Positions 8,238-17,921 of a stretch of DNA of 32,939 nt are shown here, piece by piece. Every line of letters begins with the position of its first letter. Within the stretch, counting starts at the first letter, position 1. This stretch comes from Pseudomonadota bacterium (GTDB lineage Bacteria > Pseudomonadota > Gammaproteobacteria > Burkholderiales > Burkholderiaceae_C). Under the pieces are notes generated by a model. It searched no databases and had not been told where the DNA came from. It was given only the letters and a program-made list of their open reading frames with translations. The translations under genes were made by a program, and so were the position numbers. The stretch lies in NCBI GenBank assembly GCA_021815805.1, contig JAKAZQ010000034.1:1-32939 (forward strand), in the 5' to 3' direction.

Positions 8238-9662
8238 TCAGTCGCGCGTCACGCGCATGAGCTCGGCCAGCGAGGTCTGGCCGCCCTGCACCCAGCGCAT
8301 GCCGTCCTCGCGCATGCTGTGCATGCCGGCCTGCACCGCCAGGCGCCGCAGTTCGGCCTCGGCGGCACGCTCGTGCACCGCGGCGCGGATCGCGTCGTCG
8401 GCCTCGAGCAACTCGAACACCCCCGTGCGCCCGCGGTAGCCGGTGTGGTTGCAGGCGGCGCAGCCGTCGGCGACGAATCCGGCGCCGTCGCTGGCGGGCA
8501 CGCGGCATTGCGGGCACAGGCGGCGCACCAGGCGCTGCGCCAGCACCCCCAGCAGCGACGAGGCGAGCAGGAACGGCTCGACGCCCATGTCGACCAGCCG
8601 GGTGATCGCCGACGGGGAATCGTTGGTATGCAGCGTGGCCAGCACCAGGTGGCCGGTGAGCGAGGCCTGGATGGCGATCTGCGCGGTCTCGAAATCGCGG
8701 ATCTCGCCGATCATGACCACGTCCGGGTCCTGGCGCAGGATGGCGCGCAGCGCGCGAGCGAAGGTCAGCTCGATGCGCGGATTGACCTGGGTCTGGCCGA
8801 TGCCCGCAAGGTCGTATTCGACCGGATCCTCGACGGTCATGATGTTCATCTGCGTGGCGTCGAGGCGTGCCAGCGTGGAATACAGGGTCGTGGTCTTGCC
8901 GCTCCCGGTCGGCCCGGTCACCAGCAGCAGTCCGTGCGGGTGGCGTACCAGGGCGTCGAAGCGCTCGAGCATCGGCGCGTCCATGCCCACCACGCGCAGA
9001 TCCAGGCGCGCCGCGGATTTGTCGAGCAGACGCAGCACGGCGCGCTCGCCATGCGCGCACGGCAGCGTCGACACCCGCACGTCGAGCGCGCGTCCGCCGA
9101 TGCGCAGCGAGATGCGCCCGTCCTGCGGCAGGCGCTTTTCCGCGATGTCGAGCTGGGCGAGGATCTTCACGCGGGAAATCATCGCCGCGTGCAGCGCCTT
9201 GTTCGGGCGCACGACGTCGTGCAACGTGCCGTCGACGCGAAAGCGCACCACCGACGAGCTCTCGAAGGGCTCCACGTGGATGTCGCTGGCGTTGTCGCGG
9301 GCCGCCTGCGTGAACAACGCGTTGAGCATGCGGATGATGGGCGCGTCGTCGGAGGTCTCGAGCAGGTCCTCGACGGCGGGGAGGTCCTGCAGCAGGCGCG
9401 ACAGGTCGACGTCGCCCTCGACCTCGCTCACCACCTCGGCGGCGCTGCCGTCGCGCGAGGCGTAGGCCACGCCGATGCGCTCCAGCAGATCCTCCTGCGC
9501 GATGCGCTGCACCTGCTGCACCGCATGGGTGCGCTGCACCTCGGCCATGCCGGCGGCGCGCGTGGACTCGCTGATCCACAGGCGCAGCATCTCGCCGTCA
9601 TGCTCGGCCAGCAGCGCCTGATCGCGGCAGAAGGCGTAGGGCAGGGGGTAGCGGGCGGACAT
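8238..9662 (-). CDS. gspE: T2SS assembly ATPase GspE
   Basis: GspE is the cytoplasmic hexameric ATPase that powers pseudopilus extension. Of 474 residues, the N-terminal ~100 form the GspL-binding N-domain. The catalytic part has Walker A GPTGSGKTTT (250-259), Asp box TVEDPVEYDL (276-285), Walker B DPDVVMIGEIRD (312-323) and His box LATLHTND (341-348). A zinc-binding loop with Cys383, Cys386, Cys401 and Cys404 is typical of GspE. All catalytic elements are intact. It lies between gspD (15 bp upstream) and gspF. Confidence 0.97.
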   Translation of the reverse strand: MSARYPLPYAFCRDQALLAEHDGEMLRLWISESTRAAGMAEVQRTHAVQQVQRIAQEDLLERIGVAYASRDGSAAEVVSEVEGDVDLSRLLQDLPAVEDLLETSDDAPIIRMLNALFTQAARDNASDIHVEPFESSSVVRFRVDGTLHDVVRPNKALHAAMISRVKILAQLDIAEKRLPQDGRISLRIGGRALDVRVSTLPCAHGERAVLRLLDKSAARLDLRVVGMDAPMLERFDALVRHPHGLLLVTGPTGSGKTTTLYSTLARLDATQMNIMTVEDPVEYDLAGIGQTQVNPRIELTFARALRAILRQDPDVVMIGEIRDFETAQIAIQASLTGHLVLATLHTNDSPSAITRLVDMGVEPFLLASSLLGVLAQRLVRRLCPQCRVPASDGAGFVADGCAACNHTGYRGRTGVFELLEADDAIRAAVHERAAEAELRRLAVQAGMHSMREDGMRWVQGGQTSLAELMRVTRD

Positions 9663-9677
9663 GATGGATGCGCGGAT

Positions 9678-12005
9678 TCAGGGTTTGGCGGCCGGCGCGT
9701 CGGAGGGCCCGAGGTCGGGCAGCACCGGGCCCGGCATGTCGGGCAGGCCGAAGCTCTGCGGCAGTTGCACCGAGCGTTCCTCCTGTTGCGCCTTGCTGTA
9801 GTCGCGCGTCGTGAGATCCGAGCCGATGGCCTGGTTGCGCACGATGATCGGGCGCAGGAACACCATCAGATCGGTCTTCACGGCGCTGCGCGCCTTGGCG
9901 CCGAACAGCAGCCCGAGCACCGGCACGTTGCTCAGACCCGGGATGCCCTGGTTGTTCTTGTCCACCTCGTCCTTCATCAGTCCTCCCAGCACCAGGGTCT
10001 GGCCGCTGTCGACCAGCACGGTGGTGCGGATCGAGCGCTTGTTGGTGATGAACAGGCCGGCAGCGGCGGCGTTCGCGGAGGTCGACGGCGCGACGCTGGA
10101 GTCTTCCGCGAACACGTCGAGCTTGACCACGTGGCCGGCGGTGACCTGCGGCCGGATCTGCAGGGTCAGTCCGACGTCGTGGCGCTCGAAGGTGGTGAAC
10201 GGGTTGCTCGGGTTGCTGCTGGTGCCGCCGGTCTGGGTGTACGAGCCGACCGAGAACGGCAGGTTCTCGCCCACCACGATCTTCGCCGTCTCGTTGTCCA
10301 GGGTCATCAGGTTCGGCTGCGACAGCACGTTCGCACCGATGTGGCTCTGCAGGAAATTCGCCAGCAGGCCGAGCGAGGTCACGCCGGCAATGCTGTGCAG
10401 CAGTCCGATGTTGAAGCCCGATGGCGGCGTGGCGGTACCGTTGAGCAGCGCCGTTCCGGCGTTGCCGCTGGCGATGGCGGCCTGCAGGTTGATGATGTTG
10501 GAGCCGCCGCTGCCGAAGTTGGTGCCGCCAAACACGGCATTGTTGCCGGTCGCGGTGCCGGCCGCCGACTGCCATTGCACGCCCAGCTGCGCCGCCTGGG
10601 TGGCGTTGATCTCGACGATCAGCGCCTGCACGTAGACCTGGGTCTGGCGCACGTCCAGCTTGGCGATCACGCTGCGCAGCTGGCGATACACCGGCGGCGC
10701 GGCGTTGATGATCAGCGCATTCATCGCCACGTCGGCGTACACCGAGCCGCCCTGCGGCAGCGCCACGGTCTGGTCCTCCTGGCCGGGACCGAACTCCGGC
10801 GTCGCGCCCAGGCCGCCACCCTGCGAGGAGCTGCTGCCGCCATAGCCGCCGGCGGACATCGACGACGACGACGCGCCGCCCGAGCTGCCGCCGCGGTAGG
10901 CCGAGCCGCCGCCCGCCGCCGAGCCCAGCGCGCGTGTCGCCGTCTGGCTGTACGAGCCGCTGTTGCTTTCGGCGCCGCTGCGCATGTTGGACAGCACGCC
11001 TTCGAGCACCTTGGCCAGCGCCGGCGCGCTGGCGTTGTGCAGGTACACCACATGGATCTCGTCGCCGCTGTCGTCCGACGGACGGTCCAGCCTGTGGATC
11101 ATCTGCTCGATCTGCATGAGCTGCGCGCCATTGGCCGCGCGTACGATCAGCGAGTTGCTGGCGACGTCGGGCAGCACCACCGCCTTCATGCCGTTGGCCG
11201 AGGTCATGCCGCTCGAGGCCGGCATGCGCGACGGAATCTGGCGCGCGTCCGAACCCGCCTGCAGGGAGATGAGCTTTTCCAGGGTCGACGCCAGATCGGC
11301 GGCCACCGCGTAGTGCAGCGGCACCACGTCGACCTCGCTGCCGGTGGGCACGTCCAGCCCCGCGATGATGCGGGCCAGGCGGCGCAGGTTGTCGGCGTAG
11401 TCGGTGATCACCAGCGCATTGCTGCCGGGATCGACGTTGATGGTGTTGTTCGGCGAGATCAGCGGGCGCAGCACCGGCAGCAGGTTGGTCGCCGCCTGGT
11501 TGCGCAGCTCGAATACCTGGGTGACCACCTGGTCGCCGCGCCCGGGAATGCGCGCGAGCGTGTCGCCGACGCCCACCGGCGTGGTCTGCAGGCGTGCGTC
11601 GGCCTCCGGCACGACACGGAACACGCCATCGTTGCCGACCACGGCATAGCCGGCCAGGCGCAGCTGGGTGAGCAGGGCCAGGTACACCTTCTCCGGGGGT
11701 ACCGGGGTCTTGAACTGCAGCGTGATCTGGCCCTTGACCCGGGGGTCGACGATGAAATTACGGCCCGTCGCCTCGGCCACCGCCTGCACCGCGCTGGCGA
11801 TGTCGGCATGCACCAGGTCGATGGTCATCGGCGGTTTCGCCGGCGCGCTGTGGCCGCGCCCGGGGTCGTGGCCCGCCACGCTGGCGGCCTGGGCTCCGGC
11901 CAGCGGCGCGGCGCTCAGCGCCATGCTGAGCAGCCAGGCCAGGACCGTGCGTGGGCCACGATGCACGTCATGGCGAGGTTGGTGGCGTGAGAAAAAAGCG
12001 CTCAT
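9678..12005 (-). CDS. gspD: T2SS outer-membrane secretin GspD
   Basis: GspD forms the multimeric outer-membrane channel of the T2SS. The 775-residue precursor has a signal peptide ending near residue 40 (AGAQA). The N0 domain begins MTIDLVHADIASAVQAV. N1-N3 repeats follow (VFELRNQAATNLLPVLRPLI; VVPLHYAVAADLASTL; VVYLHNASAPALAKVLEGVL). N3 contains a long Ser/Gly-rich insert, encoded around 10795-10975. The C-terminal secretin domain has VEINATQAAQLGVQW, VGENLPFSVGSYTQTGG and TVLVDSGQTLVLGGLMKDE. The tail after about residue 740 may bind a pilotin. No gspS is seen nearby. Confidence 0.97.
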   Translation of the reverse strand: MSAFFSRHQPRHDVHRGPRTVLAWLLSMALSAAPLAGAQAASVAGHDPGRGHSAPAKPPMTIDLVHADIASAVQAVAEATGRNFIVDPRVKGQITLQFKTPVPPEKVYLALLTQLRLAGYAVVGNDGVFRVVPEADARLQTTPVGVGDTLARIPGRGDQVVTQVFELRNQAATNLLPVLRPLISPNNTINVDPGSNALVITDYADNLRRLARIIAGLDVPTGSEVDVVPLHYAVAADLASTLEKLISLQAGSDARQIPSRMPASSGMTSANGMKAVVLPDVASNSLIVRAANGAQLMQIEQMIHRLDRPSDDSGDEIHVVYLHNASAPALAKVLEGVLSNMRSGAESNSGSYSQTATRALGSAAGGGSAYRGGSSGGASSSSMSAGGYGGSSSSQGGGLGATPEFGPGQEDQTVALPQGGSVYADVAMNALIINAAPPVYRQLRSVIAKLDVRQTQVYVQALIVEINATQAAQLGVQWQSAAGTATGNNAVFGGTNFGSGGSNIINLQAAIASGNAGTALLNGTATPPSGFNIGLLHSIAGVTSLGLLANFLQSHIGANVLSQPNLMTLDNETAKIVVGENLPFSVGSYTQTGGTSSNPSNPFTTFERHDVGLTLQIRPQVTAGHVVKLDVFAEDSSVAPSTSANAAAAGLFITNKRSIRTTVLVDSGQTLVLGGLMKDEVDKNNQGIPGLSNVPVLGLLFGAKARSAVKTDLMVFLRPIIVRNQAIGSDLTTRDYSKAQQEERSVQLPQSFGLPDMPGPVLPDLGPSDAPAAKP

Positions 12006-12024
12006 GGGGATCCGTCCGATAGAT

Positions 12025-12909
12025 TCACAGGGCGATACGCACGTGATCGCCCTCGGGCTGGCCCAGAAGGCCCAATAGCGTGGCCAGGGACTGCCGTTGC
12101 TGCGGCGCGGCGCGGGCCGTCCCCGAGAACGTCAGGCGGTTGCCGTTCCATACGCCGTCACCGGCCAGCCTGAGCGCGCCGTCGAGCGTGCTCAGGTGAA
12201 CCTGGGTGGTCGGACCCTGCCCGACGATGTCGACGCGGTAGCTGCCCAGCGGCGACAGCGTGCTCAGTCGCGAACTCATGTTCATGGCGTCGACGCGCAG
12301 TCGGCCTTGCAACTGCAGGCGTCCGGCCGCCGACGAAAGTCGCAGCGCGTCCAGGCCCACGCGCACCAGTCCGCGCGGCGCGATGGTGTTCCACGGCGTG
12401 CCCAGTCCCTGCAGCAGGATGGCCGCGACATTCGCGTGCCACTGCGCCGGCGAGATCTGGGTCAGGCTCCACGAGCCGATGCCGGCGCGGGCCCGCCAGC
12501 GCAGCGCGGTCTCGCTGGTCTGCGGCCAGCGCAGGCTCAGGTCGAGCACGCCGCGCCACAACTGGCGCAGGCCGACATGCCAGTGCAGCACGCCCGGCAG
12601 CACGCTCGAGTCGCGTCCGTCCGGTCCGGCGCTGAGCACCACGCGGGCGACGCCGTCGCGCCATTCGCCGCGGGCATCGCACAGCAGCAGGCGTTCGCCC
12701 GACAGGCGCGCCACGGCATCGGCGACCCATGACGCCGGCGCGTGCGCGACCAGCGCCCAGGCGATGCCGAGCAGCAGCGCCGCCGCAGGGTGCCAGCGCG
12801 CGCCGACACGGCCTGCGCGGCCGCGGCGCGGAGCGCGCGCAGGGCGTGCGGGTTGCGGCGCCGCAGGCCGTTGCGGCGGGTGCCCGGGGCGGTCGAGCGC
12901 GACGTTCAC
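12025..12909 (-). CDS. gspN: T2SS protein GspN
   Basis: GspN is an accessory inner-membrane T2SS protein with a periplasmic domain; its role is not well defined. The 294-residue protein has an Arg/Pro-rich cytoplasmic head of about 43 residues, a TM helix near 44-62 (AAALLLGIAWALVAHAPASW), and a beta-rich periplasmic domain including LSGERLLLCDARGEWRDGVARV and LAGDGVWNGNRLTFSGTARA. The GTG start at 12909 has GGAGG nine bases upstream. It is 19 bp from gspD and 76 bp from gspM. Confidence 0.9.
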   Translation of the reverse strand: MNVALDRPGHPPQRPAAPQPARPARAPRRGRAGRVGARWHPAAALLLGIAWALVAHAPASWVADAVARLSGERLLLCDARGEWRDGVARVVLSAGPDGRDSSVLPGVLHWHVGLRQLWRGVLDLSLRWPQTSETALRWRARAGIGSWSLTQISPAQWHANVAAILLQGLGTPWNTIAPRGLVRVGLDALRLSSAAGRLQLQGRLRVDAMNMSSRLSTLSPLGSYRVDIVGQGPTTQVHLSTLDGALRLAGDGVWNGNRLTFSGTARAAPQQRQSLATLLGLLGQPEGDHVRIAL

Positions 12910-12985
12910 GATGCCCGGCCTCCGGCGCTGCGTGCCGGACCGGGCGCGCGCATGAACGCGGCCCCGCGGGCTGCGCGCGGCCGGC

Positions 12986-13573
12986 TCATGGTGCCTCCTC
13001 CGGTGCCGGGGCGCCTTGCGCGGCGGGCTCGCCGGACGCGGAACCGGCTTCGCTGCCGACGGACTGCAGACCGATGCTGCCCGACAGGGTGTTGTCGGGG
13101 CCCAGCTTCAGCTTGGCCGACACCACGCGCGATGCCCACTGCGTGCGCGCCGTGCGCGCCAGATCGGCGAGCGCCCAGGCCGGCAGGTTCTGCACCTGCG
13201 CGGTGACGCTGCCGGGCAGTGCCGCGACCTGCGCCTGCGCATGCTGTTCCTTCAGCCATTGGCGCAGCGCCGCGCCGACATCGCCGACCTGCGCCTGCGC
13301 GGCGGGGAGCGCCGCCAGACGGCTGAGCTCGGCAGCCTCGGCCTGCGTGCGGGTCAGCGACGCCTGCAGTTCGGCGATGCGCTTCGGCGCTTCGGCGCGC
13401 ACGCGCAGCGCGGGGGCCAGCAGCAGCAGCCAGACGAGCGCCGCGCACACCAGCAGCGCCGCGACCCCGACCAGGCGGCGCTCGCGTGCCGACATCGTCG
13501 CCCAGTGCGAGCGTGCCGTCGCGGACAGGCCGTTCAGGCTCGAGGCAAGGCGTGGGCGTGCGGTTGCGGACAT
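12986..13573 (-). CDS. gspM: T2SS protein GspM
   Basis: GspM is a small bitopic inner-membrane protein that partners GspL. It has 195 residues: a basic N-terminus, a TM helix at about 35-53 (VGVAALLVCAALVWLLLLA), then a periplasmic alpha/beta domain beginning with a coiled-coil stretch rich in Ala and Glu. The C-terminal ~20 residues are Ala/Pro/Glu-rich and probably disordered. It is followed by gspN and preceded by gspL (13 bp). Confidence 0.9.
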   Translation of the reverse strand: MSATARPRLASSLNGLSATARSHWATMSARERRLVGVAALLVCAALVWLLLLAPALRVRAEAPKRIAELQASLTRTQAEAAELSRLAALPAAQAQVGDVGAALRQWLKEQHAQAQVAALPGSVTAQVQNLPAWALADLARTARTQWASRVVSAKLKLGPDNTLSGSIGLQSVGSEAGSASGEPAAQGAPAPEEAP

Positions 13574-13586
13574 GGCAGGTTCGTGG

Positions 13587-14747
13587 TCAACCGGGAGATT
13601 GAAGGCGCAGCGTGTTGCCGTCGACGCTGCATGTCAGGCCCTGCGCCGTGCAGCGATCCAGCGCTGCCCGCGCACGGCCGGCCGGCAGGCGCAGCTGCAA
13701 CTGCCCCGGAGCGAATTCCAGGCCGGTCGGTCGCGTGCCGCCGAGCACGTCCGCGGCCTCGCCCATCAGTACCTCGAGCCCGTCGCCGGTCGGCGCTCCG
13801 ACACGCTGGCGCGCCTCGTTCAGCGCCCGGCCCATCTGCAGGCTCGGGTCGAGAATCGCCGGCACCCCCGGCAAGGCCTGCTGCACCGTGCGCTGCAGCT
13901 GGCTTTCCAGGCGCGTGCGCTGATGGCGCAATTGCAGTGCGTACACATTCAGGCCGATGAGCTGCACCGCGCCGAGCAGGCCCAGCAGGATGCCGGCGCG
14001 GCGCCACGCCGGCGTCGCCGCCTGTTCGCGCAAGCCGCTCCACAGGCGTTGCGCCGCGGCCCGCGGGGCCAGCTCGAACTGGCGCATGTCCCAGGCGCAG
14101 GCCGCGGCCCGCGCCAGCCACTGCGCGCGATCGCAGGCCTGCAGCTCGACAGCGTCGCCGAACCAGTGCCGGGCGAGTTCCTCGAGCCCGGGCTCCACGA
14201 GAAGCCGCGAGGCCTGAGGACATACGGCGCTGGTCTCGTTCGCGTCGAGGTGCAGCCACGCGGCCTCGCCCTGCGCATCGCGCCAAAGCAGGCGCACGCG
14301 CGCGGCGTCCAGGCGCTGCAGGCAGGCCCAGCCGGGCTCCAGCAGCGCCGGCTCCGGCACCACGCGGTCGATGCTCTGCCAGGCTTCGTCGGCATCCGCC
14401 AGCGCGCGCGCCAGCGCGCTGCGCTCGCAGCATGCGACCCAGCCCACGCCGTCGCCGTCGCCTCGCGGGCCGGCCGCAAAATGTTGTCCCGAGATATCTC
14501 CCAGCAGGCGATCCTCCAGGGTTCCGGCCAGGGCCGCCTGCAGTCTCGCCGGCGGCATCGGCGGCAGCGTCACCGCCAGCAGGGTCGTGTGCTCGGCCGG
14601 CCACACGCCGATGGCCAGGGTCGAGCGCGGCAGCAGCGACAGCTGCGCCGTGCCGTGCTCGGCCGGCGCGCCGGCCGCATCCAGGCGGACATAGGCGGTC
14701 GAGCCGGCTTGCTTACCAACCGGTAGGCTGAAGACGAGGCGGGACAT
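13587..14747 (-). CDS. gspL: T2SS protein GspL
   Basis: GspL is an inner-membrane protein whose cytoplasmic actin-like domain recruits GspE. The 386-residue form begins MSRLVFSLPV. It has a cytoplasmic domain to about residue 255, a TM helix near 256-276 (RRAGILLGLLGAVQLIGLNV), and a periplasmic ferredoxin-like domain ending SVDGNTLRLQSPG. ATG 14747 is chosen because MSRLVFSLPV matches the family N-terminus; a GTG at 14792 would add 15 residues without a ribosome binding site. The 137 bp up to gspK contains no gene. Confidence 0.9.
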   Translation of the reverse strand: MSRLVFSLPVGKQAGSTAYVRLDAAGAPAEHGTAQLSLLPRSTLAIGVWPAEHTTLLAVTLPPMPPARLQAALAGTLEDRLLGDISGQHFAAGPRGDGDGVGWVACCERSALARALADADEAWQSIDRVVPEPALLEPGWACLQRLDAARVRLLWRDAQGEAAWLHLDANETSAVCPQASRLLVEPGLEELARHWFGDAVELQACDRAQWLARAAACAWDMRQFELAPRAAAQRLWSGLREQAATPAWRRAGILLGLLGAVQLIGLNVYALQLRHQRTRLESQLQRTVQQALPGVPAILDPSLQMGRALNEARQRVGAPTGDGLEVLMGEAADVLGGTRPTGLEFAPGQLQLRLPAGRARAALDRCTAQGLTCSVDGNTLRLQSPG

Positions 14748-14884
14748 GGGCGGCAATTGTAAGGAGCGAGAGCCGGGATTTCGTGGCTTCACCGGGCCAC
14801 GCCGAGGGTTTGACGCGGTATTGGTCGGTGTTTGATGCCGGCCTCACCGTGCCGGGCCTCGGGTTCGCGGGCAGCGTCCACGGC

Positions 14885-15844
14885 TCAGGCGCGCGGTGTC
14901 GGATCGGCCAGCCACGGCGCGATGCGCTGCGCGCGCAGGATCTGGCTGAAGCCGCCGAGGCGCTGGATCAGGGCGCGCTCCGCATATTCGAACCCGCCCG
15001 TGCGCACCCTGGCGAACACGTCGAAGAAGTCGCTGCCGGTGCCGATCAGCGCGGTGTTCAGGCGGGTCGGCGCCGACGTGCCGAGGAAGTTCTGCAGATC
15101 CTGGACATTGTCGAAGTGCTCCTGCTTGCGTCTGGCGAGCACGCGCGCCACCTGGTCCGACGGCACACCGAGCACCGCCGCGAGCACCTGCTGGCTGGCC
15201 GTGTTCACGTTCACCGGGGTGGTGCGCGGCAGCACCGTGACATACGGAGCGAGTCGCGGCAGGGCGGCGCGCAGCGCCGGCGCGATGCGCGCGACGTCCT
15301 GCAACTCGCGGATCGGCAGGGCCGTCGAGCCCGGAGCCTGAGCCGCGGCGATCGCCTTGGCCAGCACGCCTGCCAGCGCGGGATCGACGCCGACGCTGGT
15401 ACACAGGCGCTGCATGGCCTGCACGGCATCCTGGACCGGTTTGCCGAACATCGCGAGGTCGGTCAGGTTGAAGCGGCTTTGCGCATCCTCGATGCGCCCC
15501 TCGAGCCAGGTGCGGCCCAGTGTGTCGTTGTGGCCGGCGGTGAGAAAGCGCCCGAGGTCGGCTTCCGCCAGCGGCACCGCCCAGGGCTGGTCGAAGGCGA
15601 CGACACGCGACGTGCGCGCCGCCTCGTTCAGGATCAGGCGCGCCCAGTCGAAGGAGCCGCGCAGCAGCCAGCGCGCCTGCTCGCTCTGGCGTGCCGCCGT
15701 CTCACGCTGGATGGCGCCCCACTGGCGCCACAGCATGCCCGCGACCATCACCGCGGCGAGCGCCGACAACAGCAGCGCGGTGATCAGCGCGGCACCGCGG
15801 CTGCGTCCGCGGCGGTCGCGGCACCGGCGGCGTCCGCAGCTCAT
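14885..15844 (-). CDS. gspK: T2SS minor pseudopilin GspK
   Basis: GspK caps the pseudopilus tip together with GspI and GspJ. The 319-residue protein starts with an Arg-rich leader and then GAALITALLLSALAAVMVAGMLW, the GspK-type prepilin helix with the variant cleavage site G|AALI. A large C-terminal domain contains EDAQSRFNLTDL (calcium-binding region) and a helix-hairpin-helix-like TTPVNVNTASQQVLAAVLG. The start ATG overlaps the gspJ stop by four bases (ATGA). Length and motifs are normal. Confidence 0.95.
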   Translation of the reverse strand: MSCGRRRCRDRRGRSRGAALITALLLSALAAVMVAGMLWRQWGAIQRETAARQSEQARWLLRGSFDWARLILNEAARTSRVVAFDQPWAVPLAEADLGRFLTAGHNDTLGRTWLEGRIEDAQSRFNLTDLAMFGKPVQDAVQAMQRLCTSVGVDPALAGVLAKAIAAAQAPGSTALPIRELQDVARIAPALRAALPRLAPYVTVLPRTTPVNVNTASQQVLAAVLGVPSDQVARVLARRKQEHFDNVQDLQNFLGTSAPTRLNTALIGTGSDFFDVFARVRTGGFEYAERALIQRLGGFSQILRAQRIAPWLADPTPRA

Positions 15845-16536
15845 TGGCGTGTCTCCAGCAGGAATTCGCGTTCGATGCTGCCGTGCAGGCCGGCGCCGTC
15901 GAGCTGCAGCGTCAGGCGCAGCCCGCCCGGCGTGCGCAGTTGCGCCAGCATCGGGTTGTTGCCGGCCTGGCCGCCATCGGCGGCGGTGTAGGGGTTTACC
16001 CAGGCGCCGGACTGGCGCTGCAGGCCCAGGCCGGCGTAGCGGAACACCAGCACGCGCATGCCGACGGCCCCGTCGAGCATGGCGATGCCGTCGCCGGCGG
16101 GCCGGAGCATGGCATCCAGCAGCGGCGCGGCGGCGGCCGACGGCGCGCTGGCCCAGCGCAGCAGCCGGCCCGCACGGATGCCCCAGCGCACGACCTCGAG
16201 CTCCCCGGCATGCACCGGCAGGGCACCGCGCCAGGCGCGCAGGTCGGCCCCCAGCGGTTCCGCCCGGCGGCGCACGATCAGCAGGTCGCCGTTGCCGGCC
16301 AGGCTGACCGCGGGCAGCTCGCTGCCGGCGTCGCTGGCCGATGCGAGATCGGCGCGCAACTGCTGCATCGCCAGCTGCAACTGGGTGGCGCCCTGCATCT
16401 GCCGCGCCACCGCGCTGCGCGACTCGGCCACGCTGTCCAGGCCGCGCCAGCCGAGCATGGCGACCATCGCCATGATGAACGACGCGACGAGCATTTCCAG
16501 CAGCGTGAAGCCGGTTTGGCGCGCCTGCGCGGACAT
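15841..16536 (-). CDS. gspJ: T2SS minor pseudopilin GspJ
   Basis: GspJ is a minor pseudopilin of the tip complex, 231 residues long. It starts MSAQARQTGFTLLEML, with the prepilin peptidase site G|FTLLEM and a hydrophobic helix VASFIMAMVAMLGWRGLDSV. The globular domain contains GAVGMRVLVFRYAGLGLQRQ, typical of GspJ. Its ATG shares one base with the gspI stop (TGATG), and its stop overlaps gspK. An upstream in-frame extension to 16752 runs through gspI and is not used. Confidence 0.95.
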   Translation of the reverse strand: MSAQARQTGFTLLEMLVASFIMAMVAMLGWRGLDSVAESRSAVARQMQGATQLQLAMQQLRADLASASDAGSELPAVSLAGNGDLLIVRRRAEPLGADLRAWRGALPVHAGELEVVRWGIRAGRLLRWASAPSAAAAPLLDAMLRPAGDGIAMLDGAVGMRVLVFRYAGLGLQRQSGAWVNPYTAADGGQAGNNPMLAQLRTPGGLRLTLQLDGAGLHGSIEREFLLETRQ

Positions 16537-16916
16537 CACGGATTCCAGGTCAGCGCCACGACTCTCCAGGCGGACCAGCCCGAAGACGTGAGCACGCTGA
16601 GGTCGAGGCGCCGGAAGTTGGGGTTCGGCGTGCCCTGCACGTTGGCGCGGATGGTGAACGACTGGCCCGCCTGCGTGCAACGGCTCAGGTGCACGCCGAC
16701 CGCGGCGAAGCTCTGGCGCAGGCGCTGCTCGACCAGGAAATTCTGCGCGCACTGCTCGGCCAGCACGGAGTTGCGATAGCGTCCGGCGTCGTCCTGCAGC
16801 TGGCCGCTGGCGCGCATCGCGGCCAGCAGCGCCACCGAGACCACGGCCAGCGCCACCAGCACCTCCAGCAGCGTGAGGCCTGCGAACCGGCGTGGGGGTG
16901 GCATGCGGCGGGGCAT
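16536..16916 (-). CDS. gspI: T2SS minor pseudopilin GspI
   Basis: GspI initiates the pseudopilus tip complex. It has 126 residues. A basic leader (MPRRMPPPRRFAG) is followed by the processing site G|LTLLEVLVAL and the conserved hydrophobic helix. The C-terminal half contains SVLAEQCAQNFLVEQRLRQ and a final RRLDLSVLTSS strand. ATG 16916 is chosen; a second in-frame ATG at 16904 is possible. It sits 11 bp after the gspH stop and overlaps gspJ by one base. Confidence 0.93.
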   Translation of the reverse strand: MPRRMPPPRRFAGLTLLEVLVALAVVSVALLAAMRASGQLQDDAGRYRNSVLAEQCAQNFLVEQRLRQSFAAVGVHLSRCTQAGQSFTIRANVQGTPNPNFRRLDLSVLTSSGWSAWRVVALTWNP

Positions 16917-16927
16917 CGCGCGTCGGT

Positions 16928-17491
16928 TCAGCGTTGCTGTTGGAGCTGGAACGGCTGCGCGCCGTTGCTGGCCACCGTCAGGCGCTGCGTGTCGGTGTCG
17001 ATCTGCACGCGCATCGGTTGCGACACCGGCTCGGCGCCGAATACCAGCCAGCCGGACGGCGCACCCAGCGCACCGCCCCCCGTCACGCTGATGCGCACGC
17101 CGCCGCTGGACCAGCTCGACGCGTCGCTGCGCGGCTGGTAGTCCGCGGCGACGCTGCCGCCCATCCAGGACCAGGCGCGCGCCACCAGCGGGGCCTGGTC
17201 GATCGGCATCCAGCCGCGCGCCGTCGGCCGCAGGAAGGTATAGCCGGCCGGCCCGGCCGCCCACGCCACCGGCATGCCGAAGGCCGCAGCCTGCTCGCGC
17301 GCGGTGTCCAGCAGCGCCGCCAGGCGCTGCGCCTCGATGCGTGCGGATTCGTCGTGGCCACCGGGCAGCGCCAGTGCCACGAGCCCGCTGAGCATGGCGG
17401 CCACGACCAGCGTGACCAGCAGTTCGATCAGCGTGAAGCCGCGCGCCGCGCCGCGCCGCACGCCTCTACTGCCAGCTGCCGATGTCGGCAT
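16928..17491 (-). CDS. gspH: T2SS minor pseudopilin GspH
   Basis: GspH is a minor pseudopilin, here 187 residues from ATG 17491. The prepilin site [12 protein letters not shown] is followed by the helix [17 protein letters not shown]. Residues after it include [22 protein letters not shown] and a beta-rich C-terminus. The start is uncertain. ATG 17491 has GGGGGTGA eight bases upstream but overlaps the gspG end by 26 bp. GTG 17461, just after the gspG stop, would give a shorter, more usual leader. ATG 17539 lacks a good site. Confidence 0.9.
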   Translation of the reverse strand: MPTSAAGSRGVRRGAARGFTLIELLVTLVVAAMLSGLVALALPGGHDESARIEAQRLAALLDTAREQAAAFGMPVAWAAGPAGYTFLRPTARGWMPIDQAPLVARAWSWMGGSVAADYQPRSDASSWSSGGVRISVTGGGALGAPSGWLVFGAEPVSQPMRVQIDTDTQRLTVASNGAQPFQLQQQR

Positions 17492-17921
17492 TGTTGCCGT
17501 CACCCCCGGGTTTGCCGTCCGCGCCGTAGCTGAAGACATCCACGGGACCCCGAATGCCCGGGTTCAGGTACTGGTACGGGCGGCCCCAGGGGTCGGTGGG
17601 CAGTTTTTCCAGGTACGGCTTCCAGTTGCCCGGCACCGGCGGCGTGGTCGGCTTGGCGACCAGCGCCTGCAGGCCTTGCTGCTGGGTCGGGTAGACACCG
17701 TTGTCCAGCTTGTAGAGCTTTAACGCCTGCATGACCGTGGCGATATCGGTTTTTGCCGCGGTGATCCGGGCTTCGTCGGTTCGACCGATGATGTTGGGCA
17801 CGATCAGGGCCGCCAGGATGCCCATGATGACCAGCACCACCATCAGCTCGATGAGCGTGAAACCGTGGGATCGGCGGGGCTTTTTCGCAGAAGAATCGGG
17901 GGCTTGCATGCGTGTGCTCAT
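17466..17921 (-). CDS. gspG: T2SS major pseudopilin GspG
   Basis: GspG is the main subunit of the periplasmic pseudopilus. It has 151 residues. The leader ends SHG, cut before [20 protein letters not shown]. Diagnostic parts are the segment [22 protein letters not shown], the [22 protein letters not shown] core, and the calcium-binding C-terminus [20 protein letters not shown]. It is the first gene of the minus-strand gsp operon and diverges from gspC across 71 bp, so the operon promoter should lie at about 17922-17992. ATG 17909 is an alternative start. Confidence 0.97.
   Translation of the reverse strand: MSTRMQAPDSSAKKPRRSHGFTLIELMVVLVIMGILAALIVPNIIGRTDEARITAAKTDIATVMQALKLYKLDNGVYPTQQQGLQALVAKPTTPPVPGNWKPYLEKLPTDPWGRPYQYLNPGIRGPVDVFSYGADGKPGGDGNNADIGSWQ

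Noticed and set aside
8319..11990. A 1223-codon plus-strand open frame antisense to gspE and gspD
   Set aside because: Its composition is typical of a GC-rich antisense shadow and it opposes two complete T2SS genes with full motifs.
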